Of a stretch of DNA of 64,000 nucleotides, positions 12,111 to 24,200 are shown in pieces. Origin of the DNA: Patiria miniata. Taxonomy: Eukaryota > Echinodermata > Asteroidea > Valvatida > Asterinidae. Position 1 is the stretch's first letter. The number at the start of each line of letters is the position of its first letter. Location: positions 35,164,129 to 35,228,128 of the forward strand of contig NW_024037059.1 of assembly GCF_015706575.1 (NCBI RefSeq), in the 5' to 3' direction. Under the pieces are notes generated by a model. The model did no database searches. It worked only from the letters and a program-made list of their open reading frames with translations, and was not told the origin of the DNA. The position numbers and the translations under genes were made by a program.

Positions 12111-12251
12111 TCAGCTTGTATCCCAGACTTGCAGCTTGTTGTTGACAAAGACAAGGTTTCTCGTTGGGTAGGGAAGAGAAGGAGCGGAGACGGTGGAGGG
12201 GGAGGTTGGTAGCGAGGCCTCGGCTGGAAGGTCTGGTACCACAGGCATGTC
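12111..12251 (-). CDS. FAM91A1: FAM91A1 terminal coding exon
   Basis: The acceptor TTTTCTACAG lies just before 12251. The exon encodes 46 residues beginning [12 protein letters not shown] and ending [13 protein letters not shown], then TGA (12111-12113). It joins exon 19 in phase 0. The core resembles the DMGVPLPAKNLIF stretch near the human C-terminus, but the about 25 residues preceding it in human have no counterpart here. The first 25 or so bases of this exon, with its acceptor, recur in tandem upstream (see the array at 12300-12895). Confidence 0.85.
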   Translation of the reverse strand, partial: DMPVVPDLPAEASLPTSPSTVSAPSLPYPTRNLVFVNNKLQVWDTS

Positions 12252-15200
12252 CTGTAGAAAACAGATGGAAAAGCCAGGAGATTAATAGGGTGTTGGAACT
12301 GTGGTTATTAACCATGGTTAAGGTCTGGTACCACAGGCATGCCCTATGCAAAACTAATGGAAAAGTCAGGAGTATAGGTTGATAACTTTTCTTATCAACC
12401 ATGGTTAAGGTCTGGTACCACAGGCATGCCCTGTGCAAAACTAATGGAAAAGCCAAGAGTTTAATAGGTTGATAACTTTGCTTATCAACCATGGTTAAGG
12501 TCTGGTACCACAGGCATGCCCTATGCAAAACTAATGGAAAAGTCAGGAGTATAGGTTGATAACTTTTCTTATCAACCATGGTTAAGGTCTGGTACCACAG
12601 GCATGCCCTGTGCAAAACTAATGGAAAAGTCAGGAGTATAGGTTGATAACTTTTCTTATCAACCATGGTTAAGGTCTGGTACCACAGGCATGCCCTTTGC
12701 AAAACTAATGGAAAAGCCAGGAGTTAAATAGGTTGATAACTTTGCTTATCAACCATGGTTAAGGTCTGGTACCACAAGCATGCCCTGTGCAAAACTAATG
12801 GAAAAGTCAGGAGTAAAGGTTGATAACTTTTCTTATCAACCATGGTTAAGGTCTGGTACCACAGGCATGCCCTGTACAAAACCCTGTACAAAACAAATAG
12901 AAAAGACAGGAGATAAATATGATGCTAACTTTGGTTAGAGTAGCCATGGAGCTAAAACTGCAACAGGTTGTTACACACCGTAGTTAGATTTTTCAGCTTT
13001 TTTTTTACTTACAAAAAAAAACCCTACTCAAATGAAATTTGATTAAAAATCTGGTCTGGGGGACATACCTGTTGTTCAGCGATAAAGTTGAGCAAGCGCA
13101 AGGATAACTTCCGACTGCTGTGCAGTAACTGCGAAAGGCTGGCGGAAAACAGATCAGTAAAAAAAAATAGTTTTATTAATCAACAAGCTACCATATCTTA
13201 AATTGATAACTACGTAAAATGTCTGCTACTTATATATACCGAAAATGTGAATTTGGTGATTTTCAATTGATTTTTAATATTGAAAACTTTTGAATTTGAA
13301 AGCAAAACAAGTAAAACACATTACCTTTCTCTCTGGCAAAGTCCAAACTCGGAAACTTTTGCACAAACTGTCCTGTTGATTTTGTCTTCAAACAGAGGGA
13401 TACCGAAACAGACGTCCAAGAGCGACCAATCAGCTTCCTTGATTTCTTTGCCACGGATACTGGCACTCCCGTCGTGCATTGGGGAGCTGACGGGCAGAGT
13501 CAGCGACTGTTTCGTGACTTGTGACATGGCCTGGGTGGAGTCTGACATGTCTCTACTCTGCCTGTCTGTTTCTGTCACTGTTCTCTCGTGCGGCAGGGGT
13601 TCCGTCACCCCATCTGTTGTGGGGTGGGGAGAGGGGTGTCCGCTGGGTATCCTATCACGGGGTTTGCCTGAGTTGAGGAGGGTGATGTAGCCACAGGTGT
13701 GCTTGAGGTCCAGGATTTTGGCCAGGGATCGGACCGTGGGATGGTGCTCCATCGATTTTAAGGTGGAACTGACTAAAAGTTCAAACGGAAGGAATACTTT
13801 TTATCATTTTCACATTCTTGGTACAATGTGTTGCAGACTCCTTGCATGAACAAAACGCGGTAAAACAAATTGCAGCAAAATATCTTCAAACTTACCTGTG
13901 TGAATTCGCTGAAGCTCGCCATAAAAGTTGTATGCCAGGTGACGTGAAAACTGAACAATCTTTTTTCCACAATTTGATTAGCTACTCTCAAATCTTAAGA
14001 AATATTACCCAATAAATCGATAAACAAATTGTCCCTTTTGCAAACTTCATTTGTCATGTTACGTGTCAGTAGCGCTCCGTCGCCTTGAATTACACGTATT
14101 GCAGGATTTTTCATATAAAATTCGCTGTGTGGTCACCGTGTGGTGCACGAAATTCAAGCGCAAGCAAAACTTCTTGCTCATCTTGTCTCGTAAATGCGGT
14201 GAAAATGACAACTTAACCTGGGGAGCGTAAGTTTCAATCATTATCCTGGGATATATTTATATGGAAAACATTACCAGAAAATAAATTATAAAAATAACAG
14301 TGTTGCTGTTGAAACCCCTCAGCCAGAGTCAAGTTATCATCCGGAAACCATTAACCTTTAACTCAACATGGTGACCTTGACCTTTGGCCTTTGACCCCAG
14401 AACCATGCAGTCCCAACATGCCTGTACCAATGGGAAACCCCCTACCGAAGTTAGACACCAAAATTTCATTTCTAACTCAAGTTATCATTCGGAACCATTG
14501 ACATTTAACTCACCACGGTGACCTTGACCTTTGACCTTTTGACCCTCAAACCAATCCCAACTTGCCTGTACCCAAGGGCAACCCCCTACCTAAGTCAGAC
14601 ACCAAAATCTCATTTCTAACTGAAGTTATCATCCGGAAACCATTTACATTTAACTCACCACGGTGACCTTGACCTTTGACCCCCAAACCAATCCCAACTT
14701 GCCTACTCTCAAGGGCAACCCCCTACCAAAGTTAGACATCAAAATCTCATTTCTAACTCAAGTTATCATCCGGAAACCATTTACCTTTAACTCAACATGG
14801 TGACCTTGACCTTTGACCTTTGACCTTTGACCCCAGAACCATGCAGTCCCAACATGCCTGTACCAATGGGAAACCTCCTACCGAAGTTAGACACCGAAAT
14901 TTCATTTCTAACTCAAGTTATCATTCGGAACCATTGACATTTAACTCACCACGGTGACCTTGACCTTTGACCTTTGGACCCTCAAACCAATCCCAACTTG
15001 CCTACTCCCAAGGGCAACCCCCTACCAAAGTTAGACATCAAAATCTCATTTCTAACTCAAGTTACCATCCGGAAACCATTTACCTTTAAACTCACCATGC
15101 TGACCTTGACCTTTGACCTTTTGACCCCAAAACCAATCCCAACTTGCCTACTCCCAAGGGCAACCCTCTACCAAAGTTAGACACCAAAATCTCATATCTA

Positions 15201-18200
15201 ACTCAAGTTATCATCCGGAAACCATTTACATTGAACTCACCATGGTGACCTTGACCTTTGACCTTTTGACCCCAAAACCAATCCCAACTTGCCTACTCTC
15301 AAGGGCAACCCCCTACCAAAGTTAGACATCAAAATCTCATTTCTAACTCAAGTTATCATCCGGAAACCATTTACCTTTAACTCACCATGGTGACCTTGAC
15401 CTTTGACCTTTTGACCTCAAAACTAATCCCAACTTGCCTACTCCCAAGGGCAACCCCCTACCGAAGTTACAATCCCAAACAACATTTCTAACTCAAGTTA
15501 TCATCCGGAAACTAAGCTGCCCGGACGGACGGACGGACGGTCTGGTCAGAACGGACATTCTAGCCAGACGGACTTGTGGGGTGATAGCATTGTGTTCCCA
15601 TTATCCCTTTTTCTAAAGATTCCCTTCTGGGGTGATGTTTTTCCATTGTGTAAAAAGTGGGGTGATGTGTTCTGAAAGGAACATCACCCCACAAGGGTGG
15701 TCCGGTCAGAACGGACGGACGGACGGACGGACGCCCTAGGCGATGACAATACCCCTCGAGCCTCTCGGCTGAGGGGTAAAAAACTAGCATTGTCGGTCGT
15801 TAAGGTAAAGGTCGAACCATATACATGTGTAATGTATACGCCACGTTTCAGCAGTTTTGCACAAGCAAGTTTTGAGAAATTTCTGTGCAACCATTTTTGT
15901 GTTATTGTAAAGGCAATATTTTTTCCTGGACATTGAAATAGTACACACAAGAGAAAGGCTAGCTCACAAATGGCGTGAATTTGTACAACTAAGTTTCGTC
16001 TGAATATGCACAAATCATCACCATTTTGAGAAAGTGACAAATCCGTCCAAAACCGAGATTTTCTGAAATCTGAGATTTTTGGATATTCCAACATTTTATG
16101 ATGTCCTCTACATAATTACCAAATTTCGAGACACAACATTTCATCGTTTGTTAATTACACTAATTGGACAAAGTATTGAAAGTGCTACACACTAAGTTTT
16201 TCATTTTGACAAAGTGACAAATCTCTATTTGTCACTTAGTCTCATTAATTTTACACGTGTGCTATATTTAGAAATATGAAGCCTCCACGAGTTGTGTTTT
16301 GACGAAGTGACAAATCTGCGTTCTAAAATGTACACATTTTATATACGCGCAAGCTGTGTACAAACATATGCCTAATATTTGTGAAGAAGTAGAATTTCCG
16401 TTTTCATGAAGTGACGGATATCTTTAGTAATTAATATCTTCTAATTAAACACGATTTTAGAACAGAGAGAATTGTTTTTGGCTATTTAACTCCTGGGCTA
16501 TTGTCTCAGTTATGTATGTTTCAATTCTGGGGGAGAAATGTACACAAAAATGCAAATTGAAAAATCTACCAATTTCAAACGCAATTTTCTCAAAACTCGG
16601 TTTTGCATCTGTGTGCACAGATGCGTCACTTCGTCAAAACGCTTAACGGTGACGAAATATGTAGTGTCTTTCCCCTGGGGGTCTGGTGCACAACGGCCAG
16701 GATTCTATGTCACCTTTTGTCTCTATCGTGGGGGGACATGTGCAGAGTACTCTAGGGGTGGGGCATTGCCTAATGATAAAAGTTATTACAAACTTTGAAA
16801 GATTAAACATTTCCAACGTACTTTTACCCTGGTCTTCATTCAGAGGGAAGGGAATGTGGAATGTTCTACCGTCAGTCAACCAACCATGTCCCTTGAATAA
16901 AAAGAAAACAAATGCTTGAGTTACGTTGTTAGTAAAACAAGCACATCCTCTGTTACCTCTGTGCCCCCTATTTTTTAAAGAATTTCTGCATGTAGCGCTT
17001 TCCAAATCTAGGATATGAAAGGCCAATTAATAAGCTTGCTTTTAGTAAAACAATCAAAACCTAATTTGATTTAGAATCATTCTAATCGCTCATGTACTTT
17101 TCCAGTTATGGAATTTTGAACACAAACACTGTTTTTTAAACCTTGTCCACGGATCACATTTAAGGTACGTGATATTTCGTATCTTGAAGACAATATCAGA
17201 ATAATCCCATAAGTGTCTGGGGTAGCCAAGTAGAAGGCAGGGCAAGACTTTAAGCTCTCGACATTATATTTTAACATTGGAAGCAACAGGTTTTTAAATA
17301 AAATGTTATAAGTGCCAGTTATCATGGTTATGAGACTGTTCTGATGCGTTTTTCTGGTATGTGAATAGTTTTCGTTGTGAAATATCACCTACCTTTATTG
17401 TGATCCGTGGACAAGGTTTAAAAACGGTGTTTGTGCTCAAAATTCCATAGCTGGAAAAGTACATGAGTGATTTGAATGAATCTTTCACTAACAGAAAGCT
17501 TATTAATTGGGTTTTCATATCCTAGATCTGGAAAGTGCTACATGCAGAACTTCTTTAAAAAAAAAAAAAAATAGAGGTCACCGTATGGGTTTTCATTTTT
17601 TTTTGACTCGCCCTGTATAGAATGATACTGCACTTTGCAGTACGTCGTTATAATATACCTTCACTGCCCACACAACGATGGTCTTCAGGCTGTTTGAGGT
17701 GTGGTATATCTCAAAGGATTGGAAACAACTGCCGCTGAAGGTTTTTTGCCCGTTCTAGTGTTTGCTTCTTGTTTGATTATGTCTATCCTGCCATCTCAAA
17801 GCTGTGTTACCCCAGCGAGTTAATAACATTCATGTAAACCCACGGTTCTTGCTACTGGGGCTGGTGTTTGGCTCGGAAATTCTGGGTCGATGGTTCAACC
17901 AATTTTAAAGGGGCTTGGACATGTTATTTACTTATGAGGAAGTTGTGAAATATAAAAATGTTTGACAATTGTTGAATGGAGGGCATTAGTGTAGGAGTTT
18001 CAAAGCTTAGAAATTGACTAAGCAGAGAACATACTTGCTAAGCAATGTTACCTGGATCAGGACAGCAGAATGAGCCAGGGCGTCGTTGATGGTGAGTAGG
18101 GCGTTGGAGGTCGCGACCAGACCGGGGTCATGACCCCAGGTCGTAATCAACAGTCGGTCGTAGTCCTGCAGTGAATGGAACGCGAGAAAATTAAAAAACA

Positions 18201-21200
18201 TTCGTGTAAAAAGGATAAGTCTTGGGGAGTTTTCTAGAAATTATGTATGTGATTGTGAAAGGGTGTTCAAATTAATACAATTTTGTTTAAAGTGCGTTTT
18301 GTAGCCCAATTGGGCGCATTCTAGGACGTTATGCCCCTTTAATACCTGGAAAATGTCCGGTAGGTAGCGTAGCCTCATTCCTTTCACTAGGAGTAGAGTT
18401 GGAGGCCCACTCTGGACCATCTGATATATGTACAGCTTAAACCACACAGAATTCACCTGAAAGAAAAAACAAAAATTGAACACAAAGGCTTTGTCAAGAC
18501 AGGTGCAGTAAATACTTTGTTATTGCAATACAGAGCTCTCACTGACCTGCGTGACCCGACCTATATTTGGTAAAGGAAAAGCCATCCTCGCCAATTGTAG
18601 AAGGCAAAGTATAGCGCTGCGTGCAGTACGTAGTAGACACATGTGCGTTGATTGGTGGGGGACAGGGGGATAAGTCCCCCCCCCCCCAACTTTTTAAAGT
18701 GGGAGGGATATCATGTCGTTTGTCCCCGCCCCCCCCCCCCACTTTTTTCATCCCCAAATAAAAATTGTAGCCTACATTTGAGTCAAAAGCTCAGAATAGC
18801 TGATTCAATGACTCCAAACTTGAAAATGATGTTTAAATGATGATCTTTTGCTCAAAAAAATTGGTTAAAGTGTTCAGAAATTGTCTCAGATCGCACCTCA
18901 GAGCATCTAGAATCCAAAATTTTTCGTGCCATTAAGCAGGCCCTGGACCCCACGCCATTAGGGCTTTGGGTCGAATAAGTTCTGATCAAGTTATATCTCC
19001 CCCCCCCCAACTTTTGAGAAGCGATTGACGCCCTTGAGTAGACAAGCCTTTGAAGTTGAGATCGATGGCAAAAACTGTGAGAAAAACACTGAGCCAACAC
19101 CAAGTGCTGGGTCAGCACGATTATAACAATTGTACAGCGCACAGGCAGGATCAGGGAGAGTTTAGGGTCAAACAGGCAGGATCAGGGAGGGTTTAGGGTC
19201 AAACAGGCAGGATCAGAGAGGGTTTAGGGTCAAACAGGCAGGATCAGGGAGGGTTTAGGGTCAAACAGGCAGGATCAGGGAGGGTTTAGGGTCAAACAGG
19301 CAGGATCAGGGAGGGTTTAGGGTCAAACAGGCAGGATCAGGGAGGGTTTAGGGTCAAACAGGCAGGATCAGGGAGGGTTTAGGGTCAAACAGGCAGGATC
19401 AGGGAGGGTTTAGGGTCAAACAGGCAGGATCAGAGAGGGTTTAGGGTCAAACAGGCAGGATCAGGGAGGGTTTAGGGTCAAACAGGCAGGATCAGAGAGG
19501 GTTTAGGGTCAAACAGGCAGGATCAGGGAGGGTTTAGGGTCAAACAGGCAGGATCAGAGAGGGTTTAGGGTCAAACAGGCAGGATCAGGGAGGGTTTAGG
19601 GTCAAACAGGCAGGATCAGGGAGGGTTTAGGGTCAAACAGGCAGGATCAGGGAGGGTATAGGGTCAAACAGGCAGGATCAGGGAGGGTTTAGGGTCAAAC
19701 AGGCAGGATCAGGGAGGGTTTAGGGTCAAACAGGCAGGATCAGGGAGGGTTTAGGGTCAAACAGGCAGGATCAGGGAGGGTTTAGGGTCAAACAGGCAGG
19801 ATCAGGGAGGGTTTAGGGTCAAACAGGCAGGATCAGGGAGGGTTTAGGGTCAAACAGGCAGGATCAGGGAGGGTTTAGGGTCAAACAGGCAGGATCAGAG
19901 AGGGTTTAGGGTCAAACAGGCAGGATCAGGGAGGGTTTAGGGTCAAACAGGCAGGATCAGGGAGGGTTTAGGGTCAAACAGGCAGGATCAGGGAGGGTTT
20001 AGGGTCAAACAGGCAGGATCAGGGAGGGTTTAGGGTCAAACAGGCAGGATCAGGGAGGGTTTAGGGTCAAACAGGCAGGATCAGGGAGGGTTTAGGGTCA
20101 AACAGGCAGGATCAGGGAGGGTTTAGGGTCAAACAGGCAGGATCAGGGAGGGTTTAGGGTCAAACAGGCAGGATCAGGGAGGGTTTAGGGTCAAACAGGC
20201 AGGATCAGGGAGGGTTTAGGGTCAAACAGGCAGGATCAGGGAGGGTTTAGGGTCAAACAGGCAGGATCAGAGAGGGTTTAGGGTCAAATCTTTACCTCGG
20301 GTATCGCCGGCCCAATGTGCTGTGGGATGCAGCTACTCACTGGCCTGATCTCGTTGCTAAGCGGCGCCATGGAAACCAATAACCTAAAAAATGACAAATG
20401 ATGAGGTACCCAAGAAGTTCAGAATATCAACATTACAATTAAATACATTCTAGAGTTTGTTATATGTATAAATTGGCATTAGCAGCATTCAAACTTTATT
20501 GAATATAAAAACTTATATAGATGTAAAATAAACTGAAAATTACTGGTGTTTCCTTCAAATGTAATGAGATAAACATGACTGTTTTTTATCCGCTCTTTGT
20601 TTATTTTGCCTTATTTTCAACTTAACCTACCACTTATGTTTTTAAGTCAGCCTGTGGCTTACAGTTGCAGTATTCTTGCAGAAAATTACTGGCTCTTCCT
20701 TCAAAACGTAATGAGATAAACATGACTGTATTTTATCCACAATTTGTTTATTTTGCCTTATTTTCAACTTTGCCTGCCACCTTTGTTTTGTTTATGTCAG
20801 CCTGTTGCTTACAGTTGCAAAATTCTTTAACCCTTACCCCCCATAGTATCTTGGCGAGAAACACTCCTGGACATAACAACATGCACCGCTTGTCAAACCG
20901 ATAAGCCTGATGAGTGCGGCAAGATCCATCAGGTCAAAAAGCTCAAGGGCCAACCTGCCTCAGAGTCTGCCGCCACCAACTGCAGCAGGATACAACTGTG
21001 GCATTGTTCAGTGGGACTAAACTCTCATTGTTGATGGCTCAATGCAGCAAGGTCCCATAGACTTGTAATACCTGATGAAACACGTCAATTAAAAGTAAAC
21101 CACCTGTTGTGGACCAAATGTTGTACTCACTCATAGTTCTTTTGTAGGACTCTAGAGCACGTAGCTGGATCCAATCCCAATAAACTCTCACATCGCAGCA

Positions 21201-24200
21201 AGTCAATACCCAGACCACTGCTGTACTGCTCCACGTCTGGACTAATACTTTTGTTATGCCTTCAAAGAAAAAAAAACAAAGGGCACTTTGCAAATGGTGA
21301 GCCATCGCTGTGGACCTTTTTACTAATAAACTCATAATTATGCACACATGTGCATCAATGGGCCTGGCGGCAAAAAGTGAAAGCGGTCCATTGAAAATGT
21401 ACAGGGTTACAAACATTCGGGTCATATTCTCTAAATTTGTCCAGGATTTGTCGCTTTTTTTTTTTTTAAATCCCCTGAAATCACCATAGGCATTAATTTC
21501 TGGCCAAAGTGGTTTTTTTCCGGGCACAAAACAAGAAACATGAAATTTGATTTTGTCCCGTGCGCACGAGGGCAAAGGAAATCAGCAGGGCTCCTTTCCG
21601 CACACGTGAATAGAATATTATCTGTGTGCTTCGGGGTACCATCCACCACTTTTCAGGCCGAATCGCGGTGCTGATTCACGCCGGGTGGAATCATGGGCTG
21701 TTACAGCCCGTGACAGCAGATAAGCCTGGTCTAGCAGATTAGAATCACTTGGCTGGCGAGTCAAAGCATCTTCCAATTCACTTCTGCTGGAGTTTATTGG
21801 CATGTCAAATGACATGCGCTAAAAAACTACCCCAAAAGAGCAAGGGTTAATACTATCAATATGTTGTACTATTTGCCAGCAAAATAAACAAAAAACATCA
21901 CACTTTAACCTCTTAAGGACGGGGTGTAATGGGGACATTCCTCCACACATAGAGCAACTGGCCCGCATGACTGCACAGCCTTTGTGTGGTAGCGGGACTG
22001 CACAAAAGCAGCAGCTGTGGAACTACCCACTAGCCGTGTGCCACGGCATACCACAGCTGGCAACTGCATTCCAATGAGGATTAGCGGCCGCGGCCATGAC
22101 CGCTTCCCGTCCTTAAGGGGTTAAGTCAAGACTTTCCCGTAGTGTGTTCATACAGCTTTCTTATATAAAGATGTATGTTTATGGGGAGCCGAATTTAGAA
22201 GAAAAAAAAGATGAGCTATTTACCTGAGGAATGTGATTGTGTTCTTGAGGGTGACTGCGTGTTCAAAGTATCGCTGTGCCTCTCCTTCTGCAACGCTGTT
22301 GATTGGAACCTATGGGGGACAGAGAACAGGTCATGGAAATAATAGACCGATTGATCAAGCCTGCCCCGTGATGTCGAATTTAACAAATCACGGCCGTGAT
22401 TAATGTCCAGCATGCATGCACAAAAGTCTGGCATACGTGCTCAAATGACATCATGGTTTGAAAACACCGTGTAGTATAGGCGCATGTATTGTTACCCATG
22501 TGTGCGGAGCCTAATGTATCGGTCTATTGGACTGTGAACAACAAGAACAAAAGCAAGCCAATTAACCCTAACTCCCTACTGTCTTTTACTAAGTACTGGA
22601 CCAAGTCCGCCAAAATCCATCACTAGGGGTGTGCATTTACGGGTAGTACAGGAACAGGGTACCCTATTCAAAAAAATACGGGTACCCCTTAAAAAAAAAC
22701 AAGCAAAAAATTCAAATCTGAGAAGTTGCTGTACAGATTGTGCATAAAGGTCCACATAATACTACCACATCGGTGCGGCAATACAGATAGACAGGGTGCA
22801 TACACTGAGCTCTTTAGCTATGTGGTGAAAACTGCAACTTTCGCAAGCATCATAAAACGTGAAATTGGTTTTGGTGTTCCATGTATCCTGTTTTACATTT
22901 TGAAATTTTCCCACTGACATTCAGAAAAAATTTTTTCCCATTGACTGAGAAGCTACAAAGTAATTTGCAAAGTTGGTTGCGATTCCACAATCTGGAACCA
23001 GTTCCTGACATTAACGGTCGGGTACTCGGTTCTGATGCACAGCCCTATCCATCACTGACCCTGCTTCACATAATGCTTCTGGACCAAATCCGCTGAAATC
23101 CACCACAAGACCACCACTGTTCTAGGTGGATTTTTATGGACTCGGTACAGATGGCTCATCTGCCAAAAATCCCAAAGGGGGATAGCTTTTGATGGAGTTG
23201 GGAAGGTTAGGGTAAACATGGTTAAGGGCCAATTTTATGGCTCTATGGATCTTTTCTTTTCTTTGAAGCAACCAAATTGCTTAAAAACTAAAGTAGAGTG
23301 CATAACAACTAACCTGTAGAAAGCTTTAATTCGGTGGCTACTATAAACTTCGAGAAAACAGGGGGGAAAAAAAGCACAATTTTGGGGGTCTCATGACTTA
23401 TATAAAACCACCTTCAAAGATTGTTTTCTTTCGATCGAAACCATTTCTGGCAGAGTAACTTCACAAGCTGGACTAGTCCTATCTTCCCTTTGAGCAATGT
23501 TTTTCTCACTAATCCGTAGGTGCATTTCCGTGTATTACCGTACCTTTAAAGCAGTCTGTGCCCGAATACAAAAGTAACACAGAATTTCAGTGCTAGTGCT
23601 GTAAGCAAAGAATTGGGATCGTAAGCGTAAAATTCTGTTGTAAGCAGAATATTTATTTTTATAGGTTTTTAGGTCCAAATTATGAAGAAAAGCAGACTAG
23701 GGATTTACAAAATTTCATTTAAAGTGAGATACTTTTGGTACGTTCCAAAAAAAGTGCTAAATAGATGTAATATGCAGCACTTACTCTGTCTAACTCCATG
23801 AGAAAACTCTCCAGCGATTCGTCCGACAGTTTGCCGACCTCAAACATCGTCACAGCATGGCTCTTCAATCCCTGCAAACAGTCCATTACAAAACAGATAA
23901 AATTGAGCAGGATTTAGTTATGGACAAATCATACAGGCTTTTGGAGGTAACGGTGTATGCACACACAACAGTTGTAAAAACCTTACCGAAAATGCTTGGA
24001 TCATATAGAGCTGTCCAGAATATTCAAATATTCGGTCATCAACCGAATATTCGATAAAGCTTTTTGCTGGTTTGAATATTCGAAAAAAAGTTGTGGCCCT
24101 TTAATGTCATTTTTTTTGTAGACGGTGGTTCATTGTTCCCATCCTTTTAGCAGGTTAACGCCCTTGACACTCATAAAATACTTACTGTAAAACACTCTCC

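Noticed and set aside
12049-12702. Minus-strand open frame of 217 codons with repeated [13 protein letters not shown]
   Set aside because: It is the tandem array read in a frame different from FAM91A1; the true last exon uses another frame with family similarity.
19142-20288. Possible CRISPR array
   Set aside because: Head-to-tail identical 31-bp units without spacers in a eukaryotic intron: a minisatellite.
21039-21575. Minus-strand 178-codon frame as a separate gene
   Set aside because: It overlaps FAM91A1 exon 13 (21131-21259) but in a different frame; the exon frame has the family match.
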